Assembly: GCA_963704515.1 (NCBI GenBank)
Contig: OY969913.1
Span: 2,108,001 to 2,172,000 of the forward strand
Origin: VRUE01 sp963704515
GTDB lineage: Bacteria > Actinomycetota > Thermoleophilia > Solirubrobacterales > 70-9
Direction: 5' to 3'
DNA: 64,000 nucleotides
Shown: positions 26,766 through 34,696 of the stretch, in pieces
How positions within the stretch are numbered: position 1 is the first letter of the stretch
How the letters are laid out: each line of letters starts with the position of its first letter
The notes under the pieces: model-generated
The model's input: the letters and a program-made list of their open reading frames with translations, nothing else
What the model was told of the DNA's origin: nothing
Databases searched by the model: none
Translations under genes and position numbers: made by a program

Positions 26766-28240
26766 TCGGCCTGCGCCGTGCGCTGATCGGGCTGGGGGCG
26801 CTCGCCTTCGCGCTCGGGATCGGGACCGTCGCCCTGATCATGACCAGCGACCATCAGAGCCCCCGCGGCGTGGTCGTCGCCCTGGTCCTGATCTCCGCCT
26901 GGGGCTTCGTCGGAACCGGGCTCTACGCCTGGGACCGGCGCCCGCGCAGCAACGTCGGCCCGCTGATGACCGCGGTCGGCTTCACCTGGTTCCTCGAGGC
27001 GCTCAGCTCCTCCAACAACGAGGTCGTCTTCGCGCTCGGGGCGCTCAGCTCGGCGCTGCCGTTCGCCTTCCTAATCCACCTGCTGGTCACCTTCCCCTCG
27101 GGCAAGCTGGAAACCCGGCTGCAGAAGTTGCTGGTGGGCACCACCTACGTCATCACCACGGTCGTCCAACTCGCCTGGGGCTTCTTCGTCGACCCCCGGC
27201 AGGACGGCTGCGACAACTGCCCTGAAAACCCCCTCCTGGTCGAAGGGCACCAGTCGGTCGCCGACGTCATCAACAGCGTCCAGGCTCTGGTCTCGATCGT
27301 GGTGATAGTCGCCGTCGTTTGGCTCCTCTACCGGCGCTGGCGCGAGAGCTCGGCCGAACAGCGGCGGGTGCTGACCCCGGTCCTCGCGGTCGGCGGGCTC
27401 GCCTTCGCGCTGCTGATCGTGACTGTGATCGCCGGCGCGGTCGGCTCGTCGAACACCGTCGAGAGCATCTTCTTCATCGCCACGGTGACGGTCTTCGCCT
27501 GCCTGCCGTTTGCCTTCCTGCTCGGGCTGCTGCGCTCGCGGATCGGGCGCGAGGAGGAGATCCGCACCCAGCTCACCGCCGAGAACCGACAGCTCACGGC
27601 CGAGCTGCGGGCCAAGGTGGCGGAGCTGCGGGCCTCGCGGGCGCGGATCGTCGAGGCCGGCTACGAGGAACGGCGGCGGGTCGAGCGCGACCTCCACGAC
27701 GGCGCCCAGCAGCGCCTCGTCGCCCTGACGATGAGCCTGCGCCTGGCGCGCGGCAAGCTCGAATCCGACGCCGACGCCGCGGCGGAGCTGCTCGACGAGG
27801 CGCTCGCCGAGGTCGGCGAGGCGACCCGCGAGCTGCGCGAGCTGGCCCGCGGCATCCACCCCGCCGTGCTCAGCGACCGCGGCCTCGACGCGGCGCTCAG
27901 CGGTCTCGCCGAACGGGCTCCGCTGCCGGTCGAGATCGTCGAGACGCCGCACGAACGGCTGCCGACGGCGGTCGAGTCGGCGAGCTACTTCGTGATCGCC
28001 GAGGCGCTGACCAACGTCGCCCGCTACGCCGAGGCCGAGGAGGCGACAGTGCGGGTCACGCGCAGCAACGGCGTGGTCGAGGTCGAGGTCAGCGACGACG
28101 GCGTCGGCGGCGCCGACCCGGCCGCGGGCACCGGCCTGCGCGGGCTCGAGGATCGCGTCGCGGCGCTCGACGGCGAGCTCACGGTCCACAGCCCCGAGGG
28201 CGAGGGCACGACGGTGACCGCGAGGATCCCGTGCGCGTAG
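26762..28240 (+). CDS. NarL-type sensor histidine kinase
   Basis: A 492-residue membrane kinase. The first 260 residues hold about eight hydrophobic segments with no large extracytoplasmic domain, suggesting membrane-embedded sensing. The HisKA_3 dimerisation motif is RRRVERDLHDGAQQRLVAL with the phosphorylated His; the ATPase domain has EALTNVARYAEAEEATVRVT, DDGVGGADP and GTGLRGLEDRVAALDGEL. A coiled coil (RTQLTAENRQLTAELRAKVA) links membrane and kinase parts. It overlaps both neighbours, so the three genes form one operon. Confidence 0.94.
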   Translation: MIGLRRALIGLGALAFALGIGTVALIMTSDHQSPRGVVVALVLISAWGFVGTGLYAWDRRPRSNVGPLMTAVGFTWFLEALSSSNNEVVFALGALSSALPFAFLIHLLVTFPSGKLETRLQKLLVGTTYVITTVVQLAWGFFVDPRQDGCDNCPENPLLVEGHQSVADVINSVQALVSIVVIVAVVWLLYRRWRESSAEQRRVLTPVLAVGGLAFALLIVTVIAGAVGSSNTVESIFFIATVTVFACLPFAFLLGLLRSRIGREEEIRTQLTAENRQLTAELRAKVAELRASRARIVEAGYEERRRVERDLHDGAQQRLVALTMSLRLARGKLESDADAAAELLDEALAEVGEATRELRELARGIHPAVLSDRGLDAALSGLAERAPLPVEIVETPHERLPTAVESASYFVIAEALTNVARYAEAEEATVRVTRSNGVVEVEVSDDGVGGADPAAGTGLRGLEDRVAALDGELTVHSPEGEGTTVTARIPCA

Positions 28241-28881
28241 TCGTCGCCGACGACTCGACCCTGCTGCGCGAGGGCATCGTGCGGCTGCTCGAGGAGGCCG
28301 GGCTGGAGGTCGTCGGCCAGGCCGCCGACGGCGAGGATCTACTGCGCAAGGTGCGCGCCCACAAGCCCGACGTCGCCGTGGTCGACGTGCGCATGCCGCC
28401 GACCCACACCGACGAGGGATTGCGCGCCGCGCGCGCGATCCGCGCCGAGCTGCCCGAGGTCTCGGTCCTCGTCCTCTCCCAGCACATCGAGGTCGCCTAC
28501 GCGCGCGAGCTGCTCGCCGAGAGCGCCGAGGGGCTCGGCTACCTGCTCAAGGACCGGGTCACCGACGTCGAGAGCTTCACCGCCTCGGTGCGACGCGTGG
28601 CCACGGGCGGCTCGGCCCTCGACCCCGAGGTCGTCTCGCAGATGCTCGGCCGGCAGCGCCGCGAGGACCCGCTGGCCGAGCTCACCCCGCGCGAGCGCGA
28701 GGTGCTGGGACTGATGGCCGAGGGCCGCACCAACGCCGCGATCGCCGCCGAGCTGGTGGTCACCGGCCGCGCCGTCGAGAAGCACGTGACCAGCATCTTC
28801 GCCAAGCTCGACCTGGTCGCCGGCCGCGAGGACCACCGCCGCGTGCTCGCCGTGCTGCGCTTCCTCGATCAGGCAAGCTAG
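28231..28881 (+). CDS. NarL/LuxR-family response regulator
   Basis: A 216-residue regulator starting at GTG 28231 (VRVVVADDSTLLREGIVRLL), inside the last codons of the kinase gene. The receiver Asp is in DVAVVDVRMPP. The C-terminal LuxR helix-turn-helix is LTPREREVLGLMAEGRTNAA with VVTGRAVEKHVTSIFAKLDL. It is the expected partner of the kinase. Its stop overlaps the uvrB stop by four bases in the convergent direction. Confidence 0.95.
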   Translation: MRVVVADDSTLLREGIVRLLEEAGLEVVGQAADGEDLLRKVRAHKPDVAVVDVRMPPTHTDEGLRAARAIRAELPEVSVLVLSQHIEVAYARELLAESAEGLGYLLKDRVTDVESFTASVRRVATGGSALDPEVVSQMLGRQRREDPLAELTPREREVLGLMAEGRTNAAIAAELVVTGRAVEKHVTSIFAKLDLVAGREDHRRVLAVLRFLDQAS

Positions 28882-30878
28882 GCGCCGGCCCGCATCCCGT
28901 CGAGGTCGCGGCGCAGCTCCCGCAGCTCGTCGCGCAGCCGCGCCGCCTCCTCGAAGCGCAGGTCGTCGGCGGCGGCCAGCATCTCCTCCTCCAAGGAGAC
29001 GATCGTCCGCTCCAGCTCGGCCGGGTCGTCGAAGTCGGCGGCGCGCTTCGTGCGGCGCTTGCGCGGCGCCCGGTCCTCCATCGCCAGGAACTCGCTCATC
29101 TCCGAGATGCCCTTGCGCACGGTCGCCGGCGTGATCCCGTGCTCCTCGTTGTAGGCGAGCTGGATCGCGCGGCGGCGGTCGGTCTCGCGCAGCGCCGCTT
29201 TCATCGCCTCGGTCTCCCTGTCGGCGTACATCAGCACCCGGCCGTCGACGTTGCGCGCCGCCCGGCCGATCGTCTGCACGAGGCTGGTCTCGCCGCGCAG
29301 GAAGCCCTCCTTGTCGGCGTCGAGGATCGCGACCAGCGAGACCTCCGGCAGGTCGAGCCCCTCGCGCAGCAGGTTGACCCCGACCAGCACGTCGTACTCG
29401 CCGAGCCGCAGGTCGCGGACGATCTGGATCCGTTCCAGGGTGTCGATCTCGGAGTGCAGGTAACGCACCCGCACGCCGTACTCGAGCAGGTACTCGGTCA
29501 GGTCCTCGGCCATCTTCTTGGTCAGCGTCGTGACCAGCACCCGGTCGCTCTGTTTGGCGGCGACGGCCTTGATCTCGTTCATCAGATCGTCGATCTGGTT
29601 CTTGGTGGGGCGCAGCTCGATCGCCGGGTCGACGATCCCGGTCGGGCGCACGATCTGCTCGACGATCCGGGTCGACTCGGCCCGCTCGAACGGCCCCGGC
29701 GTCGCCGAGACCATCACCAACTGCGGCACCCGTTCGAGGAACTCGTCGAACTTCAGCGGCCGGTTGTCGATCGCCGAGGGCAGGCGGAAGCCGTAGTCGA
29801 TCAGGGTCTGCTTGCGCGAGCGGTCCCCCTCGTACATGCCGCCGATCTGCGGGATCGTCTGGTGGGACTCGTCGGCGAAGACGACGAAGTCGTCGGGGAA
29901 GTAGTCGATCAGCGTGTGCGGCGGGCTGCCCGGGGGGCGCCCGTCGAGGATGCGCGAGTAGTTCTCGATCCCGGAGGTGAAGCCGATCTCCTTGAGCATC
30001 TCGAGGTCATAGGCGGTGCGCTGGCGAAGCCGGTGCGCCTCGAGCTGCTTGCCCGTGGCCTCGAGCTCGGCGGTGCGCGCGTTCAGCTCGGCGCGGATTT
30101 CCTCGACCGCCCGCTCCAGCGTCTCGTCGCGGGTCACGTAGTGCGAGGCCGGCCAGACCGAGACGTGGTCCATCGTGTCGAGGATCTCGCCGGTCAACGG
30201 GTCGAAGTGCTGAATCCCCTCGATCTCATCGCCGAAGAGCGCGATCCGGTAGGCCGACTCGGCGTAGGAGGGCATGATCTCCAGCACCTCGCCGCGCACC
30301 CGGAAGGCGCCGCGACCGAGCACCGAGTCGTTGCGCTGGTACTGCATCTTGATCAGCTTGCGCAGCACCTCGTCGCGGTCGATCTCCTCGCCGACCTTGA
30401 AGAGCTGCATTTTTTCGTTGTAGACCTGCGGCGATCCGATCCCGTAGATACAGGAGACCGAGGCGACGATGATCACGTCGCGGCGGGCGAACAGCGCCGC
30501 GGTGGCGGCGTGGCGCAGGCGGTCGATCTCGTCGTTGATCGAGGAGTCCTTCTCGATGTAGAGGTCCTGGGCCGGGACGTAGGCCTCGGGCTGGTAGTAG
30601 TCGTAGTAGGAGACGAAGTACTCGACCGCGTTCTCGGGGAAGAACTCGCGGAACTCGTTGCAGAGTTGCGCCGCCAGCGTCTTGTTGTGGGCGATCACCA
30701 GCGAGGGCCGCTGCACCGCTGCAATCGTCGCCGCCATCGTGAAGGTCTTGCCGGTGCCGGTCGCGCCTAGAAGGGTCTGGAATTGCTCCCCCTCACCCAG
30801 CCCCTCGGCCAATCCGGCGATCGCCTTGGGCTGATCGGCGGTCGGCGTGTAGGCGGGATTGAGCTCGAACTCGGGCAC
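28878..30878 (-). CDS. uvrB: Excinuclease ABC subunit B
   Basis: A 666-residue helicase-like subunit of nucleotide excision repair. Walker A LLGATGTGKTFTMA, the beta-hairpin VSYYDYYQPEAYVP, DEAD-like DESHQTIPQ, helicase motif VGVNLLREGLDLPEVSLVAI, QTIGRAARN and the C-terminal UVR domain (ELERTIVSLEEEMLAAADDL). It starts at GTG 30878. I found no SOS box in its 37-base upstream gap, unlike uvrA. Confidence 0.98.
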   Translation of the reverse strand: MPEFELNPAYTPTADQPKAIAGLAEGLGEGEQFQTLLGATGTGKTFTMAATIAAVQRPSLVIAHNKTLAAQLCNEFREFFPENAVEYFVSYYDYYQPEAYVPAQDLYIEKDSSINDEIDRLRHAATAALFARRDVIIVASVSCIYGIGSPQVYNEKMQLFKVGEEIDRDEVLRKLIKMQYQRNDSVLGRGAFRVRGEVLEIMPSYAESAYRIALFGDEIEGIQHFDPLTGEILDTMDHVSVWPASHYVTRDETLERAVEEIRAELNARTAELEATGKQLEAHRLRQRTAYDLEMLKEIGFTSGIENYSRILDGRPPGSPPHTLIDYFPDDFVVFADESHQTIPQIGGMYEGDRSRKQTLIDYGFRLPSAIDNRPLKFDEFLERVPQLVMVSATPGPFERAESTRIVEQIVRPTGIVDPAIELRPTKNQIDDLMNEIKAVAAKQSDRVLVTTLTKKMAEDLTEYLLEYGVRVRYLHSEIDTLERIQIVRDLRLGEYDVLVGVNLLREGLDLPEVSLVAILDADKEGFLRGETSLVQTIGRAARNVDGRVLMYADRETEAMKAALRETDRRRAIQLAYNEEHGITPATVRKGISEMSEFLAMEDRAPRKRRTKRAADFDDPAELERTIVSLEEEMLAAADDLRFEEAARLRDELRELRRDLDGMRAGA

Positions 30879-30915
30879 GCCACGAAGATAGCGGGCGCAC
30901 TACACTGCCCCGCCG

Positions 30916-31281
30916 ATGACGCGCTCTCAGAGAGCTTTGGCCGGGTTCTTCAGCTTCGCGGGGGCGATGCACTTCGTGAGTCCGCGCAGTTACGAGGCGA
31001 TCGTGCCACCCTCGCTGCCCAAACGGGAGGCAGTGGCAGTCAGCGGGGTGGCTGAGATTCTCGGGGGCGTTGCTGTGCTCTCGCCGCGCACGCGGCGCTT
31101 TGGGCGCTGGTGGTTGCTCGCCCTTCTTGTCGCCGTCTTTCCGGCCAACCTGCATATGGCGCTCAAGCCCGAGCAGGTCCGCGGACTGGACCTGGAGCGG
31201 GTCCCGCGCTGGGCGCTCTGGGCGCGCCTGCCGCTGCAGCCGCTGGCGATGTTCTGGGTCTGGCGCGCGACTCGCGACTGA
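30916..31281 (+). CDS. DoxX-like small membrane protein
   Basis: A 121-residue protein with four hydrophobic segments: ALAGFFSFAGAMHFVSPRSY, AVAVSGVAEILGGVAVL, WLLALLVAVFPANLHMAL and PLQPLAMFWVW. The order, with MHF in helix 1 and ANLHMA in helix 3, fits the DoxX/DoxD-like family. Function is not known; members are linked to redox or terminal oxidase subunits. It is divergent from uvrB across 37 bases. Confidence 0.85.
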   Translation: MTRSQRALAGFFSFAGAMHFVSPRSYEAIVPPSLPKREAVAVSGVAEILGGVAVLSPRTRRFGRWWLLALLVAVFPANLHMALKPEQVRGLDLERVPRWALWARLPLQPLAMFWVWRATRD

Positions 31282-31331
31282 TCTGTGTATAAACATGGCG
31301 TTTCGTGACGCGATGTTTTGACTGTAGCGCT

Positions 31332-31349
31332 TCTGTCGTCGCAGACAGA
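31332..31349 (+). promoter_or_regulatory. Inverted repeat operator candidate before the XRE gene
   Basis: TCTGTC-N6-GACAGA ends two bases before the XRE ATG. The position, over the likely ribosome binding region, and the symmetry suit autorepression. TTGACT at 31318-31323 could be a -35 box. Confidence 0.4.
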
Positions 31350-31351
31350 GA

Positions 31352-31609
31352 ATGCCGCGAATGAAACCAAGGGAACGTTTTTCCACCAATCTGCGCAAGG
31401 CGCGGCAGCAAAAGGGAATCTCACAGGAGGAGCTCGGCTACATGTGCGATCTGCACCGAACCGAGATCTCCCTGCTCGAGCGCGGCGGGCGCGAGCCCCG
31501 CATGGGCACGATCGTCAAGCTCGCCGGATCGCTCGACACAACGCCCAACGAGCTCTGCGATGGCGTCGCCTGGAACCCGCAGCGACGCAAATTCCAGATC
31601 AAGAAATAG
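31352..31609 (+). CDS. XRE-family helix-turn-helix regulator
   Basis: An 85-residue single-domain DNA-binding protein of the Cro/C1 type. RKARQQKGISQEELGYMCDL and RTEISLLERGGREPRMGTIV form the classic HTH_3 motif. The C-terminus ends in a basic QRRKFQIKK. The target is unknown; an inverted repeat overlaps its start. The region 31282-31351 upstream is AT-richer than the average here. Confidence 0.9.
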   Translation: MPRMKPRERFSTNLRKARQQKGISQEELGYMCDLHRTEISLLERGGREPRMGTIVKLAGSLDTTPNELCDGVAWNPQRRKFQIKK

Positions 31610-31625
31610 GGTCCGCGGGCCCGGC

Positions 31626-32150
31626 TCAGGGCAGGAAGCCTTCGAGCAGTTCCTGGGCGGGGCCGAGGAAGCCCTGCACGTTGTCGAGCAGGGATTCGGC
31701 GTCGTTGATCAGTTCGATCGCTTCTTCGAGGTCAATGCTGCGCAGCGTTTCGCGCAGCGGGCCGGCGATCAGGGAGCTGAGGGCGCCGGCGCGTTCGGCG
31801 TCGTTGACGGCGCGCAGCAGGCCGGACCGTACGGCACGGGCGATCTGCGCGTCGGTCAGGTCGTAACGCTGGGCGAAGCGTTCGCGCGCCTCCGGGGAGG
31901 CGAGCGCCTGGGCCAGCGTCTCGCGGCTGACGCCGAGCTTGCAGGCGGCGCCGTCGAGGGCGGAGAGCGAGAACTGTTCGGCGATCTGGGCCAGTCCTTC
32001 GGCGCTGCGCCATTGCCGCGCCTTGCATGGGTCCTGGGTCTTGGCGGGCGCGTAGGAGGCGCCGCCGGCCGCGAGGTAGACGCCGACCAGGACCACCGCG
32101 GCGACGATCGCCCCGCCGACCAGGACCCGCGCCCGCCGCGCCGCGCTCAC
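31626..32150 (-). CDS. Membrane-anchored hypothetical protein
   Basis: A 174-residue protein with an N-terminal signal anchor (RARVLVGGAIVAAVVLVGVY) and an extracytoplasmic helical domain of about 140 residues (AQALASPEARERFAQRYDLT). It overlaps the MFS gene upstream by four bases. No family is recognised. The C-terminal segment encodes its Glu residues almost only as GAA. It may work with the MFS transporter, but this is only context. Confidence 0.75.
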   Translation of the reverse strand: MSAARRARVLVGGAIVAAVVLVGVYLAAGGASYAPAKTQDPCKARQWRSAEGLAQIAEQFSLSALDGAACKLGVSRETLAQALASPEARERFAQRYDLTDAQIARAVRSGLLRAVNDAERAGALSSLIAGPLRETLRSIDLEEAIELINDAESLLDNVQGFLGPAQELLEGFLP

Positions 32151-33517
32151 AGCTCAACCTCCCGCGCCAAGCCGATCGGCAGCAGGGCAAGCAGCCCGAT
32201 CAGCGCCGCGATCCCGAAGGAGGGGCTGAAGGCGTGGGTGGCGCCGCGGTTGAGCTGGTCCTGGAGTTCTTCGCGCAGCTGCACGACCTGTTCGCGTTCG
32301 CCTGAGTCTTCGGGCAGCGGTTCGAAGGCCGGTCCGATCGTCGGCACCTTGCCCCGCTCTTCTTCCAGCCGCGACTCGATCCGGCCGGCGAGGGCGAGCT
32401 TGGTCAGCGGCGCCACGCGCGAGTCGAGGATCACCGCGGTGCCGGCGTCGATCGCGTCGCGGCGCTGCTGGGCGATGTCGTGGGTGAAGATCGGGGTCAC
32501 GGCGAGGATGCCGATCACCACGCCCGCGTGCCGCGAGGAGATCGTCCAGCCGCCATGGATCGCCTGCGGCGCGCGGCCGCCGAGGGCGGTCTCGGTAAGG
32601 GCCGAAAGGACGAGCGCGAGCCCCACGCCGACCATCGCCTGCGGCGGCAGGGTCAGCGCAACCGTCGCCTTGGGCAGCAGCGCCAGCCCGCCGAGGCCGC
32701 CGGAGACGAGGATCGCGCCGGCCGCGGCCCGCGCCCTGGCGCTGGGCACCGCGTCGCTCAGGCGGCTGCCGAGCAGGGCGCAGACCGGCATCGCGCTGAC
32801 CACGATCGCGGCGACGATCGGCGAGAGTCGCCAGCCTTCGATCAAGAGCAGGACGAGCAGGAAGAGCGCCGCGGCAATCGCCGCCGAGACCATCGCCAGG
32901 GCGACGTTGGCCAGGACGTGCGGCCGTCCGATGCGGCGCAGCTCCAGGGGGATGATTCCGGTCGCCGCCTCGTGGCGGGCGACGGCGAGGATCGGCACGG
33001 CGGCGGCCAGCGCCAGCGGCACCTGGATCAGGAAGATCGCCTGCCAGGAGACGAGCTCGGTGAGCAGGCCGCCGACCGCGGGCCCGAGCGCCGCTCCGGT
33101 CGCCCCGGCGGCCGCCCAGAGCGCCGCCGCGCGCCGCTCCGAGCCAACCGTGGCCGGCAGCAGCTCCAGCACCGCGGTGACCGCGGCGGCCCCGCCCAGC
33201 GCCTGCACGCAGCGCGCCGCCAGCAGCGTGCTGAGCTGATCCGAGGCGGCGCAGGCGAGGCCGGCGCCGGCGAAGACCGCCAGCCCGACCGCTGCCGTGC
33301 GGCCCGGGCCGGCCCGCCGCGCCAGGTGCGCGGCGGGCACAGCCGCCAGCGCCATCACCAGGTTGAAGGAGACGAGGACCCAGCTGACGCCGCTGACGGT
33401 GGTGTCGAGTTCGCGGTAGATCTCGGGCAGCGCCAGGACTACGATCGAGGAGTCGGCCAGCACCAGGCCGACGGCAAGCGCCAGCGCGGCGACGCGCGGT
33501 CGGGGCGCCGCGCTCAC
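32147..33517 (-). CDS. MFS transporter (DHA2-like)
   Basis: A 456-residue major facilitator. It has twelve or more hydrophobic segments, the motif-A-like AHLARRAGPGRTAAVGL between helices 2 and 3, and motif-C-like GATGAALGPAVGGLLTELVS, typical of drug:H+ antiporters of the DHA2 type. A polar loop of about 100 residues near the C-terminus (FEPLPEDSGEREQVVQLREE) precedes the last helix. Start GTG 33517 overlaps the transglycosylase stop. The substrate is unknown. Confidence 0.9.
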   Translation of the reverse strand: MSAAPRPRVAALALAVGLVLADSSIVVLALPEIYRELDTTVSGVSWVLVSFNLVMALAAVPAAHLARRAGPGRTAAVGLAVFAGAGLACAASDQLSTLLAARCVQALGGAAAVTAVLELLPATVGSERRAAALWAAAGATGAALGPAVGGLLTELVSWQAIFLIQVPLALAAAVPILAVARHEAATGIIPLELRRIGRPHVLANVALAMVSAAIAAALFLLVLLLIEGWRLSPIVAAIVVSAMPVCALLGSRLSDAVPSARARAAAGAILVSGGLGGLALLPKATVALTLPPQAMVGVGLALVLSALTETALGGRAPQAIHGGWTISSRHAGVVIGILAVTPIFTHDIAQQRRDAIDAGTAVILDSRVAPLTKLALAGRIESRLEEERGKVPTIGPAFEPLPEDSGEREQVVQLREELQDQLNRGATHAFSPSFGIAALIGLLALLPIGLAREVEL

Positions 33518-34116
33518 CGGTAGCCCAGCTCTTCCGCGTACTTCTCGCGGTAGGCGCGCTGCTTGTCGAGCACCTCTTCGACGTAGGCGCGGGTTTCCGG
33601 GAAGGGGATGCCCTCGACGGTCAGCTCGCGGCCACCCCAACGGTCGACGTTGCCCGGCCCGGCGTTATATGCGGCGAGCGCCGCGACCACGTCGCCGTCG
33701 TAGCGTTCGAGCAGTTCGTGCAGGAGGAAGGTGCCGTAGCGAATGTTGATTTCCGGGTCGGAGAGATCGCTGAAGCGGAAGGTGGAACCGCCGCTGTGGC
33801 GCTCGATGTCCTTGGCGGCTTCGGGGGTGATCTGCATCAGGCCGCGGGCGCCGGCGCTTGAGGTCCGGTCGCTGAACTTCGACTCGGCGTAGATGACCCC
33901 GGCGATCAGCGCCGCGTCGACGTGCTTTTCGCGCGACTGCTGGCGGATCACGTCCTCGTGCTTAAGCGGCAGGGTCAACTCCTGAATTCCCCGCTCCAGC
34001 GTTCCGAGGGCTCCCAGCAGCACGCCGGCGACGATACCTGCGGCAACCACCGCCGTACCGATCGCAAGGCGCTTTCTTCTTCGTTTCTTCACCGAGCGGT
34101 TGCGGGCCGCTTTCAC
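33514..34116 (-). CDS. Soluble lytic transglycosylase (SLT domain)
   Basis: A 200-residue membrane-anchored murein hydrolase. A basic N-terminus and signal anchor (RLAIGTAVVAAGIVAGVLLG) precede a goose-lysozyme-like SLT domain. The catalytic Glu is in IYAESKFSDRTSS, followed by GARGLMQITPEAA, NIRYGTFLLHELL and AALAAYNAGPGNVDRWGG. It cleaves peptidoglycan glycan strands to 1,6-anhydro ends. Its ATG overlaps the coaE stop by four bases. Confidence 0.95.
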   Translation of the reverse strand: MKAARNRSVKKRRRKRLAIGTAVVAAGIVAGVLLGALGTLERGIQELTLPLKHEDVIRQQSREKHVDAALIAGVIYAESKFSDRTSSAGARGLMQITPEAAKDIERHSGGSTFRFSDLSDPEINIRYGTFLLHELLERYDGDVVAALAAYNAGPGNVDRWGGRELTVEGIPFPETRAYVEEVLDKQRAYREKYAEELGYR

Positions 34117-34691
34117 TCCCCAAGTTTCGCGAGCAGGGCGGACAGGCGCGCTTCGAGGTCATCGACCGTACCGTCGTTCTCGACCACGTGCTCGGCCCGG
34201 GCGGCCTTCTCCTCCTGGTCGAGCTGGCGCGCCTCGCGCTCGCCGACCAGGGCGTGACCGCGCGCTTCCGCCCGCGCGCGCCGTACCTCGTCGGAGGTGA
34301 CGACGGCGACGGTCGTGTCGAAGATCGGCTCCATCTCGGTCTCGAAGAGCAGCGGCACCTCGACCACGGCGACCTCCGCCTCCGGCCCGAGCGACGCCAG
34401 CCAAGCCCCGAGCCGCTCCCCCACCAACGGGTGGATCTGCGCCTCGAGCCACTTCAACTCCTCCGGCTCAGCAAACGCGATTTCCCCCACCTTGGAGCGG
34501 TCCACGATTCCACCGGGAGCCACCCCCTCCCCCCACCGCTCAACCAGCCGCCCGACCAACGGTTCCGCATCGAGCAACTCATGCACCACCGCATCGCTCG
34601 AAATCGTCGCCGCCCCAAGCCGCCCAAACGCAGCGAGAGCCTCCGACTTCCCAGCCGCAATCCCCCCGGTCAACCCGACGGTAAGCGGCAC
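34113..34691 (-). CDS. coaE: Dephospho-CoA kinase
   Basis: Last step of CoA synthesis; together with panB, panC and panD in this window it belongs to the same pathway. 192 residues. The P-loop is GLTGGIAAGKSEALAAF, then SSDAVVHELL and the lid region RSKVGEIAFAEPEELKWLEA. It follows rpsA by five bases, a common actinobacterial order. Length is normal. Confidence 0.96.
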   Translation of the reverse strand: MPLTVGLTGGIAAGKSEALAAFGRLGAATISSDAVVHELLDAEPLVGRLVERWGEGVAPGGIVDRSKVGEIAFAEPEELKWLEAQIHPLVGERLGAWLASLGPEAEVAVVEVPLLFETEMEPIFDTTVAVVTSDEVRRARAEARGHALVGEREARQLDQEEKAARAEHVVENDGTVDDLEARLSALLAKLGE

Positions 34692-34696
34692 AACGC

